Shown: positions 12,290-24,841 of the stretch, piece by piece
Layout of the letters: each line of letters starts with the position of its first letter
Position numbering within the stretch: position 1 is the first letter of the stretch
From: Nageia nagi
Taxonomy: Eukaryota; Pinophyta
Length of the DNA: 64,000 bases
Direction: 5' to 3'
NCBI GenBank assembly: GCA_050084985.1
Contig: JBITNC010000001.1
Coordinates: 33,790,001-33,854,000, forward strand
Made by a program: the position numbers and the translations under genes
The notes under the pieces: model-generated
Database searches by the model: none
The model's input: only the letters and a program-made list of their open reading frames with translations
What the model was told of the DNA's origin: nothing

Positions 12290-13370
12290 ATGACCTATAT
12301 GTTCTTTATCTTATTGCATCAACAACAACATATGGGCCCAACCAATTAGGTTCAAATTTGCCTTTAGCCTCCTCATATGCTACTATTTTATTGATATTCT
12401 ATTTTAAGACTAGGTCCCCTATTTTGAACACTTTAGATTTTATCTACTTTCCAAATTCTCTCTTAAGTTTGGCATGGTATAACTTTTGATGTTTAATGGC
12501 TCTGATTCTTTTTTCATCTAACCTCTCAATTGATGTAATCTTGCTTATCTTGCATCCCCATCTGGGACATCACCCTAGAAAGAGATTCTAAGATAAGGAA
12601 TTTCTAACTTAAGTGGGAAAATGACCTTATCTACATATACTAATAAAAAATGGGTTGCCCAAGTGGCTATTTGGACACTAGTTCTATAGGCCCATAGTGC
12701 ATATGGCAATTGCTCATGCCAATCTCTTTTGTATTTATCCCATGTTTTGGAAAGAATACTCTTAAGTGCCTTATTTGTTGATTTAGCATGACCATTGCCT
12801 TAAGGGTAGTAAACTAAGGAAAATATTTGTGTGATATGATTTCTTTTACAAAATGCTTGCATATCCTTGCCCTTGAAATTTGGACCATTATCCATGATCA
12901 ACCTTTGTGGCACACCAAATCTAGTGATGATGTATTCTGTAAGGAATGAAATAATATTTTATTTTAAAACCAACTTCATGGGGATGGATTCCACCCATTA
13001 GATAGTATATTCTATAGCTATGATGACAAATTTGTGTCCTTTAGAATGAGGATTAATCATACCAATCAAATCTATGCCCCAAGTAGAAAAGGGCCATGGA
13101 GAAATAATGGAATTGAGTTCTTGAGTGGGTTGTTCTTCTATATTTGCATATTTTGGCATTGTACACATACTTTCACATGAGTTTGATAATCTTCTTCCAT
13201 AGTGGGCCAATAGTACCCTATTTTCAATATCTTTTTATAAAGAGCTTTGGCATAAAAATGGTCACCACATAATCCATCATTAAGTAGTAGCTATCTCATT
13301 CTATGTTAAACATCTCAACAAGGCACCATAAAAGGATCTTCTATATAAAACATCACCAATAATAACATAT
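12290..13370 (-). pseudogene. Element B integrase (decayed, catalytic Glu changed)
   Basis: HHCC region: GLCGDHFYAKALYKKI and YYWPT (about 13275-13195), then a cysteine pair CTMPKYA (about 13160), in which the second Cys appears lost. Catalytic core: Asp in WGIDLIG (about 13085) and Asp in MDNGPNFKG (about 12895). The third residue, in the context NGHAKSTNKA (about 12800-12770), is Lys where Glu is expected, a single G-to-A type change. LPYALWAYRTS follows at about 12705-12675. Several stops are present. It could not be active as it stands. Confidence 0.8.
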
Positions 13371-14090
13371 TTCATAGTAGTACTTCTCAATCTTAATATA
13401 TCATTCTTAGTATATCTAGGAGGAATGATTGAGTATTTTAAGTAGTGATAGATATCAAAGTACCAATATTGAAAAGCATCATTATTGGTAATAAGAAAGG
13501 ATAAAATAGAACAAATATGAGTTGTGTAATATGGAGAACTTAACTTATAGATAGTAATAATGGTATCCTCATATTTAATTTCAATTAGTCCCAAAAAGGT
13601 TGCACTTGCCATAACATTTACGTATTTGTTCTTAGTCCTAGGAATGGTATCAATAGTATATCTATCAAGGCTATCCAATAACTTGATCACAACCACCGTA
13701 TAAGGCTTTAGTTCTCATATTTGGTATAATAAATACCCTTCATGTGGTTGACCACAAGCTATGAATTCACATAAATTTCTATGTTTGTGATTTTCTATTC
13801 TAAAGCCACCTTCAATCCCAACATTAGAGCCTCATACTCAACCATATCATTAGTGCATTTGAAATCTAATTTGTATGCAATAGGGATTACTTAATTAGTA
13901 AGTGAGACTAAAATAGTACCTTACCCTACCCTATGAATGCATTTAGAACCATCAAAATACATGGTCCAAACTATAGTCTCATCTTCTTGAAGATAAATAT
14001 AATCATCAGTGATAGATATCTCCTCAAAGTCACACTATTGGTGCCTTGTTAATAGGTCATTAGGCCACTAGCATCATGGATCATCCTCAA
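13371..14090 (-). pseudogene. Element B RNase H and tether to integrase
   Basis: Active-site segments read on the minus strand: TMYFDGSKC (about 13960-13930, first Asp kept), CTNDMVEYEALMLGLKVAL (about 13860-13805, Glu kept), and the tail with MASATFLG (about 13615-13590). The frame 13696-13301 covers the C-terminal part and the tether. Stops and frame changes are present. Confidence 0.65.
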
Positions 14091-14129
14091 TAATGTTAGA
14101 AAATTATTTGTGGACCACCTCCTCACCTT

Positions 14130-14720
14130 CTTGAGGGAAATATACTATCATTTTTTAATTTCTTATCCTTTAACAAATTTTTGCTTCACCACATTAATAT
14201 CAAATTCTTGCAATAACATTAGACACTTTACAAATCAACATAATATGTGTTGTTTATCCATAAGATATTTTAAATGATTAACAAGAATAACAACATATGT
14301 GGTGCAATATAACAAGTAATACCTTAATTTTTTAGTAGTAAATATTATAACAAAGTAAATCTTCTCTATAGGAGTGTACCTTTACTCATAATCAATCAAT
14401 ATCTTGCTAAGATAATAGATGGCCCTCTCCTTGTTATCTTCAATTTTTTGACACAAAATGGTTTCTATGGCGTAAAAGAAGGCTGAAATATATAAGTAAG
14501 TAGACAAGATCCTTATTTTATTATAATAATCATGGTAAATCTTTCATATTAGGATCAACAATCTCATCTTATTTTAAGGGTTGAACCTATAAAACATCAT
14601 GAAAATTGACCTCTTGGCCAAAGTAAGCATACTCATGAAGCATATAATAGGCATAATATTTTTCATTAGACTTGGGCAATTCTAAATGTGACCCCATGTT
14701 TTCAAGCAAATCATCATTAG
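14130..14720 (-). pseudogene. Element B RT remnant (connection domain only)
   Basis: Minus-strand translation gives a block like the RT thumb/RNaseH-like connection, including ERAIYYLSKILIDYE (about 14430-14385), followed by decayed sequence to about 14150. I could not find the YVDD catalytic box, the MPFGLKN motif or the finger motifs between this block and the protease at 15260. The catalytic part of RT therefore seems deleted or beyond recognition. Confidence 0.5.
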
Positions 14721-15254
14721 TACTAACACAACAAAAGGCAAGATATGATCAATCCACATATTGCACAAATTGCATCATATAATTCTATCATATTAGATGT
14801 TTTGATGAATTGTACGAGACCCCATTTTTGTTTGACCTATCCATCAATACCTAGACCTTTCTTAGTAAGCTATTTTTTAGGATAAATAAAAAAATCAAAC
14901 ATACATTGCTCAATTTTTTAAATCCCCTCCCTTGTACTTGTAATTGTTAACCATATACTTTTGAATAAAAGGAGAAGGAAAGATGTTTCCTAATTTGAAA
15001 AACATAGGGACATCATCTGTAGAAGACTAGTTCCTCATGTCAGACTAAAAGAGCTAGAAGAGCCATTGAAGTCACCATTCGTATGATGCTGGTGCCCTAT
15101 ATGTAGAATAGCACATCGTTGATGGCCTAAAACAACCAATATTCAAGGCCATACCAAGTGTTTAATGGATGCAAATAATTTTATATCATCTATTTTGTAA
15201 GTTCTTATACCTATTTCCATAATTTGCACTTGCTTATCAGTATTTTCCCCATAG

Positions 15255-15870
15255 TTTAGGATCATCTAAGGGTTCTATTTTGAAAAGTCATGGAACCAAG
15301 GCCATATCCTCAAAGTTAGAAGCATTGCATAGTGCATAGGGCTTAGGATCAACTAAAATTGTATGTACTTCTCCTTGAAATTCAAATTTTAGTCTAAAAT
15401 GTAGTATAGAAAGTACAACTTCCATATCATGGATCCAAGGTTTTGCTAAAAGCATGTTTATAATACAACTTGGAATCAACAACCTAAAACTTGGATAGAA
15501 TAGTTCTAACTCCTATTGTAGTCATGATGGTAGCTATGCCTAATGGTTTCTTGGAAGAACTATCATAGGATCTAATTTTAAAAATAACTTCTTCTAATGG
15601 GGGATGGTTACACCTTTTTCTTGTAATTTAGTCAAAAAGAGGTTAGAACATACATTCACAACTAAATGATTATCTACAATGGTCCTTTTTACTTTCCATT
15701 CATATACCAAAGGGGTGATATATAAGGTTGAACACTCATCTAGTAGTTCTTGGTTGAGTAGTTCAAATTTATAAAAGGAGATAGTGTCACTTTCCCTAAT
15801 GGTTTGGAGCTTCTTAGAAAATGTAGCCATTGAAATGTTAGTAGGAATAATTTCATTCTTGAATAAAGCA
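15255..15870 (-). pseudogene. Element B aspartic protease (decayed)
   Basis: Frames 15830-15594 and 15482-15288 carry the two halves. The first has the active-site region, where VDNH stands in place of the usual D-x-G-S. The second has the typical downstream block AKPWIHDMEVV and FEFQGEVHTILVDPKPY. The order gag-protease on the minus strand agrees with the rest of B. Confidence 0.65.
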
Positions 15871-15899
15871 TATAAAACATCCCTATGAGCCTAAGAAGT

Positions 15900-17114
15900 A
15901 GAAATGAGATCATATAAGCTAATCTTAGTTCATGTATTTTTTACAATAAACTTTAGGATTAGGTGGGATACTTACTTGTTTGATGGTGATGGTATTTGGA
16001 ACATTGTGGGGACTTCCTCTTCACAAGTTAGCATATACCTCTTTGAATACTATGAACACATTAATGAAATTTCCTTAGTTAGCAAGGTGTTCATCAATCT
16101 TATACCTTCCTTATTCTATAAGGGCTATGATAGCTACTTCTAATGTTTTGTAAAAGTTTATAATGTGCCCTTTTTATTGATGATAAACACAATATACCTC
16201 AAAGTGTCCCTAAGGGGTATCATCATCAAGTTTTTCAAGTGGTTGTAGGAGGCCTTTCTTCATTAAGTCCTTAAAAGAATTCTTGGGTGAACTAGAAATG
16301 TGTAGTTAATACCTTTTAATAAGTAACCTTTGTGCCTTTGGAGGAGTCTTGGGTCTATCCACCATATTAACTATTTTCTTCTCTTTCTTGGCATATAGTT
16401 TCCTATTATCTTTGAAAAAAGTGTTAGATGTATATTTAAGCTCTCCTATAGATAATAAAACTTTTTCTTTTTGTACCAATTACTTAACTAAAGTACTAAA
16501 ACCAACATCCTTAACACTAGGAGCATGCAATTGAAGTATAAGAATAATAAATTCACAAAATATGCTACAAATCTCAGATGCATCTAGTTTAGCTCGAGTA
16601 GTTTTCCATACCTTTTTGAAGTGTAATACATACTTCTCTATGGTTTCATTTCTTCCTTGGTGAAGTGCACATAATTTTGATATATTATCTTATTCTTTAA
16701 TATTATGCTTGTATTGACCCATAAATGTTTGAAATAAGGTTTTAAAATAATCAATAGATTTATCAAACATAGAGTAAAACCATTGAGTAGCATCACCTTT
16801 TAAACTCCTTGGGAAGAATTTAGCCATTAACCTCTCATTTGAACCCAGTTTCAATAAGCACTCCTCTTGAAAGCTAATGAGATGCTACTTGGGATCCTAT
16901 TCACCACTAAACATCTTGAACTTGGGGTCTTGTGATTAGGTGGTAGGAGAAAATTATAGATTTCATCCATCAAGGGTGAAATGAAAATGCCAACATAGTC
17001 ATTAGAATTGGATGGTGGGGAGGTATTGGATGAACATCTTGGATTAGTTGAGCTAAAACTTGGATTATTGTTCACAACAATCTCCCTTTGTAATTCTAGA
17101 ATATTCATGTTCAA
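15900..17114 (-). pseudogene. Element B gag (decayed)
   Basis: Capsid core on the minus strand: MAKFFPRSLKGDATQWFYSM (about 16830-16770), then RNETIEKYVLHFKKVW (about 16655-16610). The frame 17114-16851 opens MNMNILELQREIV and has a Ser/Asn/Pro-rich N-terminal region. Stops are scattered through it. It lies just downstream of the PBS as expected. Confidence 0.75.
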
Positions 17115-17249
17115 ATCCTAAAGCATGTCTGTTATCTAATCCATATTAACATTGCTAGCATCCTAAAGACAAAGATATACCATGCTAGTCACCTAATTTT
17201 GATAAGAAGGGTTAGGATGATCTTGCCTCTAGGGCAAGATAAATCAAAA

Positions 17250-17263
17250 TGTTGGGTTCACCA
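17250..17263 (-). other. Element B primer binding site candidate
   Basis: On the minus strand TGGTGAACCCAACA begins three bases after the LTR end (ACA). TGG start and spacing fit a tRNA primer site; the tRNA is not assigned. Confidence 0.6.
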
Positions 17264-17266
17264 AAA

Positions 17267-17895
17267 TGTATATGGTAAATAATATGATTAATGAAAATGG
17301 GATTGATTAATGCACTATTATTCTACTTCACATATATTAATGCATATATTAGAAATATACCAATAACTTGTAATAGGAATATAGTAGTATTTACTTAGAT
17401 TCTATATTCATTTTGTTAATCAAAAAATGCACAAAGGATAGGGCATACATTTATGAACAAGTACACTACCAATGTGGCCATCGACATCGTATGATGAGTG
17501 AAATTACAAATGTGAACAAGAATGTAGTGATGAGCAAATCAGTGAATACTCAAATGATGAACATACATGCAAACTTACAAAATAATAGATGCACAATATA
17601 GATAGACAAAGCAAGTTGTAATCCTTCAAATGACCTTCAATTGATAATCCTTGTATTAGTTTGAAATGATTATTAGCCCATTATTCAATCATGATCGTAT
17701 AGGCCATCAAATGATGGATTTATATATAATACAAGTTTACATGACCTTGATATTTTGACCCCTTGTATATTCCATAAGAGTCAAATACATGGCCTACACC
17801 TCTTTTATACATTTTTAACTCTTTTTTAAATGATATATTGTTAAGGGATTAAAATGATTTATTAAATACATAAGGTTCATTTTGAGGCATCTACA
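17267..17895 (-). repeat. Element B 5' LTR
   Basis: 629 bp, partner of 10315-10957. Minus strand starts TGTAGATGCCTC and ends ACCATATACA. Confidence 0.85.
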
Positions 17896-20149
17896 CCTTA
17901 TATACCTAGACTTCATAAGCAACCTTCAAATATTCAGAAAATATTTTGCCAAAAATAATAAAAAATAGAAAATACCAAAAAAAGTAAAACATTTTATAAG
18001 CACAAAAATAAATGTAGAAAATATAAAATTCAAAAAGTGTCTTGCATAGCATTTCCCTCAATCATAATCCTCCCTTTATGTTATCTTAGTATTATGAAAA
18101 GGTTTTCAAGACTTATAGCAAGTAGTTTCCTTTTCATTTATAACTTGTATCATCACTTTAGATCACTACATTTGGAGTCGATACTTAGTGTTCTCTCACT
18201 TTTTAATGTCATTGTACCTTTTTTGGGTGCATAGAAAACACAAGTCACTCATATCCTTCCACACTTACTCTAGTTATATATTTTTATATTTTCTTTATCA
18301 CCATTTACTATGTATATATCATCATCATGATCTTGACTATTGGACAATCTCTTCTACCTAGTTCGATATGGAGCTAGTACATGTCCTTCACATTAACATA
18401 AAACTTTGTCTTTGTATCTCTTCTTTTTTCATCATGTCATTTTTGTCTTTCCACATTAATATTCCTCCATCCTTCATCATTGCATTCATATGTTGGGGAT
18501 GTTGAATGACACTGGTTAACAATATCTAAAATTACTCAGCAAAAGAGCTCATTCTACACATTAAAAAGGAAGTTAGCCCCAATTCCATTTTCACTTTTAT
18601 TTTGTCCCCTAATTATTTTATGATGTTATTCAATCTTTTATTGTCTACTTATGTTAATTTTTCCATCATTTTATCTTATTTTGATGAACTTTACACTATC
18701 CCTTTTGCCACTTTGAACTTTTTTGCTTTCATTTGAACTTTAAAAACTTGCTTAACCATGTCGATTTCCTATGCAACTTACTTTTTTTGATCCATAATTT
18801 TAAATTTAATCACATTACATAGGTATCATTGTGTTTTTGTTACCCTTTTATTTTCATTAACCTCCCCAAGTGGGCTACTTGGCCACTTTGTGCACCTTTT
18901 CACCCAATGTCGATTTGTGTCATTTGATCATTCTACATTTACATTATGTTTTATTTTGTATTTTTATGTCTTATCATGCCTTAATAATTCATTTTTACTC
19001 ATTTTGTAACCATTTCCAAGTCCATTTTATTTTCGGACCAAAGGTCTTGAAATTTGACCCTTGTAAAAATTGGCTATTTGATTTGTCATTTGGAGTATGA
19101 AATATTGCTTATTTCTAGATCTATCATTTTCTAATCCTCCATTGATATAAATGTGATCAACATGTCAAGTTTCATAACCTAGTTTCATCTTTTGCTCAAT
19201 TTTTGTAAGCTATTTCCAAGACTACTCGTGAAGGTGCACTTTTTACTGAGCACTAAAGGTTTTTCATAAAGTTAAAATTGGCTTCAATTTTTGCTTCAAA
19301 AATAAGCCAAATAAGCTTCATTTTTCAAGCTATTTTTTTCAGCACTTAAAATTTTCATCCAACCTACAATATCATCAAACTTGTTTGATAAATCAACATG
19401 ATGATTTCTTATTTTTGAGTGTCAAAGTTGGTCATTTTTTACTTTTTCACAAGTGTTAAAATTGTCAAGGTTTCATTTTGATCCATTTCAATTGCATTTG
19501 TGCACCCCTTTTGAGTCATTATTTTTCCATGTTGTTGTTGTTAAATTAAGTTAATTTGTAAGTGTGTGATTGCGACACCTATTCATTATGTATGGTGTGG
19601 CTTTTTTTAGTCTCTTCTTTGATATTTTGATTCTATATTTGTTCATAAATCTAGTGTATTTTTACTTTTTTGTGACACTTGTTACCATTTTGTCTTATTA
19701 TTATCCATTTTACTTATCTTTTTTTGTGAAATTATTTTTTATTTTTAATCTTTTACTTGTCATTTTATTGCTCTTTTACTTTTTATTTTACTTACTTGTT
19801 TTGTGATGTTATTGTCTAGTTAACTTTTATTATCTTGTTATCTTTTTCTCATGTCTTTTTCATTATTTTTTTTTCATTTCCTTCACATTGTTCATTGATT
19901 ATTATACAAAAATATTTTTATTATTCTTGTTATTGTCTTTCTACAACTTTTATCACTTAAATATTTCATTTAATCTTATTATCACTGTCACTTAGTTATC
20001 ATTTTTTTATTTTTATCCTTATTTTTATGTAAATATTGTTTACTTCTGAATGTTATTAACCATACATGTTCATTTTTCCATGCATAATGTAAATAAACAT
20101 TTAAACTTAGAACATTACATTCTCATGTAAAAACATAGATCATAAAGAT
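17896..20149. other. Element A 3' spacer, pyrimidine-rich plus strand
   Basis: After B, sequence of A resumes. From about 18040 to 20050 the plus strand is strongly T-rich (long runs of T with C). Small frames such as 18037-18234, 18870-19100 and 19570-19806 encode only Phe/Leu/Tyr-rich low-complexity peptides expected from the base bias. No gene is supported. Confidence 0.6.
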
Positions 20150-20310
20150 AAAACATGCACTGCATCCATTAAAACATAGTCTCAATCATCATAAGCATTA
20201 ACCTAGAGGATACATCTACAACATGCATTGCATCCATCAAAACTAAGTTTAAATCATCATAGGCATAAATGTAAAGCATTAATATAAGCTATACATTGCA
20301 TCCATATAAA
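20150..20310. repeat. Degenerate repeat of about 70 bp, three copies
   Basis: The phrase catgcattgcatccat recurs at about 20154, 20224 and 20294, with a shared aatcatcata-gcat block after the first two. Short and decayed. Confidence 0.55.
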
Positions 20311-20469
20311 CATTGTATTAAAACCTCTAATTCATATATGCATCACAACCATAAAACTCTACACTAAAATATAAGCATATATATCAAAATTAATCTCCTT
20401 GCCATAAAAATATATCATACATAAAAAATACATATGGTACAACAACATATAATACATATCACACCTTTT

Positions 20470-22190
20470 CATATCTGAATCAACCTTGTATCCTAGAATG
20501 GTGTGAACTTGATGATCAAGACAAATGATGGTGTGATCAACTTGACTTATCTATGTGATAATGAGATCCTTGTGAAGCATGGGCATCTTCTATGTACCCC
20601 ATCTCATCATCATCCTCGAACATATTGACACATCTAGAATTAGATGCCAAATCTATATGAACTCCTCCTTTTAGGTTTCCACCCTCTTGTTCTCATCCCT
20701 AAGGTGATGAGTTTTCCCATCCACCATCTACTCTAATGTGGTGATGTGCTACTGCTAACTCCCCCTCTAGCTATGCTATCCTTAAGCACATTACCACCAT
20801 ATATCCTCCCTTCTATGCTATAAGAGGACCCATCACTATGTCTCTAACTCCCCAACCCTCTCCATCATAGTCTATCCCCCAACCTTGGTATCCACCATCT
20901 CCACCATCCCATACCCCATCCCATCCATCACTTATATTTCCTCCATCACCTCCTCCATCATCTCCATGCATGGCCACTACCACCCCATCATCTCCCCATC
21001 CCCACTTGCTAGGGATGCCACCACTACTAGTTATCTAATTTAGTACTGATCATAAGTAGGCATGGTCCTTACATCTCTCACCATTGAGACCATCATTGGG
21101 GGATTTACCTTTGGCCCCACCTCTACATATGATGTCATTTATATCCCATATAACCTAGACCTATTATATAAGATTAGTGCCCCAAGCACATCCTATATCA
21201 GCCTTACTTATTCAGTGACTATAAAAATAGAAGAACTCATCCTATCCTCATTTAATCCTCATTCACATGGACCTAAGGATCTTACCTATCTATAATCCAT
21301 CCTCTACCCATCTTAGAAAATCTAAGTAGGGCCTCTAGAGAAAGTCTGATTGCCTCATCATTGTGACCACCAACCTATAGAATGTTATGTCCCTAGTGTG
21401 GGGATGCCATCTTTGGGACTCATAGTCCCTACCCCATCGAAGTGCATAAGTTACCTTTATGCCTATGTATCCCCATCCTATGTTTATGTTTAAGTGGATG
21501 TCATAGGGTATCCCTACTAGCCTACCCACTCAGATGTGCTCCCATCCCTAGATCTATAGGAGGAGAGAGCATGCCATCCCTCATCAATGTTTGAACCAAA
21601 TCTCTACCAAATCTTTGTATACTAGTGCCAATAGTGAAGTACCCATTTGAACATTATCCCATCCTCATGCATACATCTTAGCACATGACATAGCTTTTAG
21701 GGGAAGAGCACCCTAAAAGAGTCTAGGTAGATGTGGGTGGCTATGATCACCATTGTAAATACCAATCATGCCTCATAGAAGCCCTCCTTGTAGATGGACT
21801 CATAGTTAAATCCTCCTATCTCCCATAAAAGAGGCCACCAATAAGATTCAATTAGTCCTTTCATGAATACTTCATGATTAATGTCTAGTCCTAATCTGAT
21901 CATAGGATCCCCCTCTATAGGAACCCTAAAAATCCTTTATATGTACTCAAGAGTGGATGTACACTCTCTAGTTGGTAGTATGAAGGTGTTGGTGGAGGCA
22001 TCCCACTCCTCCACCAACACTATCAAGTACCCACTATCATAGGTCATGAGATCCATCATCCTAGCATATTCGATCCCAACCATAAAGAGCCATTCCCAAT
22101 CCTCATCACTCATCATCTAGTGTAGTAGGTCCTAGATGGACCTAAAGTAGTGCTACATATCCATTCTCTTGTTAACCTACTCAAAATAGC
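20470..22190 (-). pseudogene. Antisense plant-mobile-domain (PMD)-like gene of element A (decayed)
   Basis: Read on the minus strand, opposite to gag-pol of A. The N-terminal block has MSDEDWEWLFMVGIEYARM (about 22112-22056), then VLVEEWDASTNTFILPTREC (about 22030-21970) and VPIEGDPM. This matches the PMD signature (A-L-V-E-R-W, T-H-T-F-H-L-P, G-L-P-I-x-G). Later parts change frame, including 21529-21335. The C-terminal part (about 21010-20880) is Gly/Asp-rich and the end (about 20660-20480) is acidic and Ser/His-rich. PMD proteins include Arabidopsis MAIN and MAIL1; many PMD copies live in transposons. Stops and frameshifts show it is dead. No neighbour on the same strand. Confidence 0.65.
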
Positions 22191-22199
22191 AAAAAATTA

Positions 22200-23033
22200 G
22201 TTCTTATTAAAAATTCCTAGGGTTAGGGCATTTTCTTTCTTGGCCTCTATGAAATGCAAGATCCCCCTACATTTCTAGGAGGGAAATATGGGACCCCTTA
22301 GGTTTCTATCTGGGAAATGCAAAGACCCCCCATGTTTCTAGTTTTTCCACTTATTTAGGCTTGAATGTAGTCTAAATCTTGCATTTTTGGTCTTCTATCT
22401 ACCTTTCTATGTTTGATCTACTATTTTATTCCTTTTCTCAATTCATTTTAGCCATTTTTGTTTAGATTTACCCTCATCATGTCTATTTTCCTACTCATTC
22501 CAATTTTGTAATTAAATTGACTTAAAAAATTAATTAAATGTAAGATTAGGGTTTAACACCAACCTGGAAGGCTTATGGCCTATTATAGTAGTGGGGTCTC
22601 TATTCCATGTCAACAAGTCATCTATGCAATAGGAGGAGGTGGTAGGGTTAGAGCCTCATTAGCAATAATGAACAAATGCAATGAGCCAAGTCAGCCCTAG
22701 ATTTCCCTTTTTAAAGTTACTTGATAAAAAATGTAGCCATATTTTTCACGTATCCAAGAAATGATATAGCATTTTAAAAATGTAGGTGCATTCAAGAAAT
22801 GTAGTTGCATTTCTAGAATGTGACCATGTTTTGAAAATGCAGCCCTATTTTTTCTCTCCCTTTTATTTTCCTCACCTTTTTGTTGTTAAATGCATCCCTA
22901 TCTTCTTTGGATTACTATAAATGCATTTGAGGGGGATCACATATATCACTTGGGACAGTTAGCCATCATATCATAGTCATATCATCTAACTCAAAATTAG
23001 GTTTTTGCATTGCATTTATTCTAGGTAAAATAC
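22200..23033. other. Element A 3' untranslated region
   Basis: No gene seen. Between about 22240 and 22330, and again at 22730-22840, short phrases around aaatgcaaga-ccccc and aaatgtagnc-nca recur, similar to phrases inside the LTRs of A (about 1395-1470). Confidence 0.5.
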
Positions 23034-23052
23034 AAATAAAAAAGGGGCAAAA
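23034..23052 (+). other. Element A polypurine tract
   Basis: AAATAAAAAAGGGGCAAAA directly precedes the 3' LTR start TGTAGATACTC. Confidence 0.75.
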
Positions 23053-24836
23053 TGTAGATACTCAAATTTAGCACTATGCACTACATTTGGAATAACACTC
23101 TTTTATCATTAGCATGGTTACATTTAATGATATGTTATCAAATATTGATTATTGAGTATTTGTTATCATAGTAATTTGCTTTGGGAAGTGTAATTAAACT
23201 TAATCCTATTAATGTATTTTTTATCATAATCATTTACTTTGGAATCACAATTAAACTTAGTCATGTTTATTGCATTTCAATCATAGTTATTTGCTTTGAA
23301 ATTGCAATTAAACTTAGTCATGTTTATTGCATTTTGATAATAGTCATTTTCTTTAGAATCATAATTAAACTTAGTCATGTTTATTGCATTTTGATCATAG
23401 TCACTTATTTTGAAAATACGATTAAACTTACTCATGTTTAAGATATTTTTAATCATAGTCATTTATTGGGAAATTACAATTAAACTTAGTCCTTTTTATT
23501 TCATTTTGATCACAATCATTTGACAAAAATAATTAATATTAGTCATATTAATTATGTTTTTGATCATAATCATTTTATGGTTAAAGTGCAATTAAATTTA
23601 GTCATATTTATTATACTTTGGACTATAGTCATTTATTTGAAAATTATAATTAGCATTAGTCATGTTAGTTATAATTTTGATCTTAGTTGCTTATGTCTAA
23701 AATTTAATTAACATCAATCATGTTAATTACATTTGATCATTTACTTTGTATTATCAAAATATTATTATATTGATGTTTATTAGTGTTGGTCACATTAATA
23801 TGAATAATTTATTTTGTAAGAAAATACCTAGAAAGATTTTACACCTCACCTTGCCATGCCATTAATGAATCATCTAATAGGAAAACAAGAAAATTTGAGA
23901 CTCAATTCATTAATTGATGACTCACAGGTTATGCTCTAAATATGCTCAATAGACAAAATACAAAAGAATTGAATGGATTTGTATCTAATTTGTCTCCAAT
24001 AAGATTCAATTCAAATTCAATCAAAGATCAATCAAGAAAAAACCATTTTCAATTTAAAATTTGAATGGATTATAGATTGGTGATTTGGCATATATAAAAA
24101 ATCTATTTAAGTAGGCTTCCATCTCCATTTTGAGGTTAGAAATTGGTGCATACATTGGTCTTCAAATTTGTTGATTCTTGAGTCCTAGAAGTGACTAATT
24201 TTGAAGCTACTATATCTAGAAATATCTCATGAGCATCTAGGAAAAGTGATTGAGGAGCATTGGTCTTAGGACAAATTGGAAATCAATCATTTCAAGCTTT
24301 GTTCTTCCTATCAAACCAAAGACATACCCATCAAATTTCTCAATTTTATTTTTATGTTCTATTTCTATAGTAGTATTATCTCATCCTTTCATTCATACTA
24401 AATTTTGAATCTTATCTTTTGTGCTTGCAAGTTGCAAAATGCTTAGGGTCCCTGCATTTTGATAGAGAAATACCCCAAGTTTTTGAAATGCCCTTGTATT
24501 TTAAATGCCCTCATATTTAGAAACTCTTAGGGTCATTGCATTTTTTTACTGAGGATAGTTTGGAATCATTTTGGGATCCAATTAGCTACATCAAGTACCA
24601 TCATCAAAAAATGACATCGCTAGGTAATCTTTGGTGTTTCTTAACACCACCTTGAGCTAGTTACATTGTGATCATTTAAGCTTTTGATTCAAAAGGATGG
24701 ATTGAATAAGCATCCTTAAGGGTTTTAATCAAGTATGTTTTATAGTTTATGCTTATAGGATCTTGTCTATCCTGAATATACTAGTTAAATGTTCAAGTTC
24801 AAGTGATCCTAAAAAGGGTCACTTTTATTTTAAACA
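23053..24836 (+). repeat. Element A 3' LTR
   Basis: 1784 bp partner of 4-1764; TG start kept, ends TTAAACA. The 57-bp tandem block is at about 23160-23710 and again gives an open repetitive frame (23181-23441) that I do not regard as a gene. Confidence 0.87.
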
Positions 24837-24841
24837 ACTAT
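24837..24841. other. Target site duplication of element A
   Basis: ACTAT follows the 3' LTR. The window starts TAT then the 5' LTR, agreeing with its last three bases; the first two lie outside the window. Confidence 0.55.

Larger units (their letters stand above)
10315..17895 (-). mobile_element. Element B: nested minus-strand Ty3/gypsy element, 7.6 kb
   Basis: Direct repeats at 10315-10957 and 17267-17895 start TGTA and end TACA on the plus strand. On the minus strand the order is LTR, PBS (17263-17250), gag, protease, RT remnant, RNase H, integrase, 3' spacer, polypurine tract (10975-10958), LTR. It is inserted in opposite orientation at the end of integrase of A. The flanks cattt (10310-10314) and cctta (17896-17900) match at only 3 of 5 positions, so the target duplication is weak or mutated. 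LTRs are roughly 85-90% identical by eye. Confidence 0.85.
4..24836 (+). mobile_element. Element A: 24.8 kb Ty3/gypsy (Tat/Ogre-like) LTR retrotransposon
   Basis: Two long direct repeats at 4-1764 and 23053-24836 bracket a PBS-like site, a decayed gag-pol in the order gag, protease, RT, RNase H, integrase, and a polypurine tract. The last five bases after the 3' LTR (ACTAT, 24837-24841) agree with the three bases visible before the 5' LTR (TAT, 1-3), which fits a 5-bp target duplication cut by the window edge. The order RT-RNaseH-integrase is that of Ty3/gypsy. The Tat-type gag, the long protease-RT linker and the antisense ORF after integrase are inferred to place it in the Tat/Ogre lineage. 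Element B is nested at 10315-17895, so the original length was about 17.2 kb. All frames are broken; the copy is dead. Confidence 0.85.

Noticed and set aside
18870-19806. Hydrophobic Phe/Leu-rich frames resembling membrane proteins
   Set aside because: Product of a strongly T-rich strand; no conserved motif and short length.
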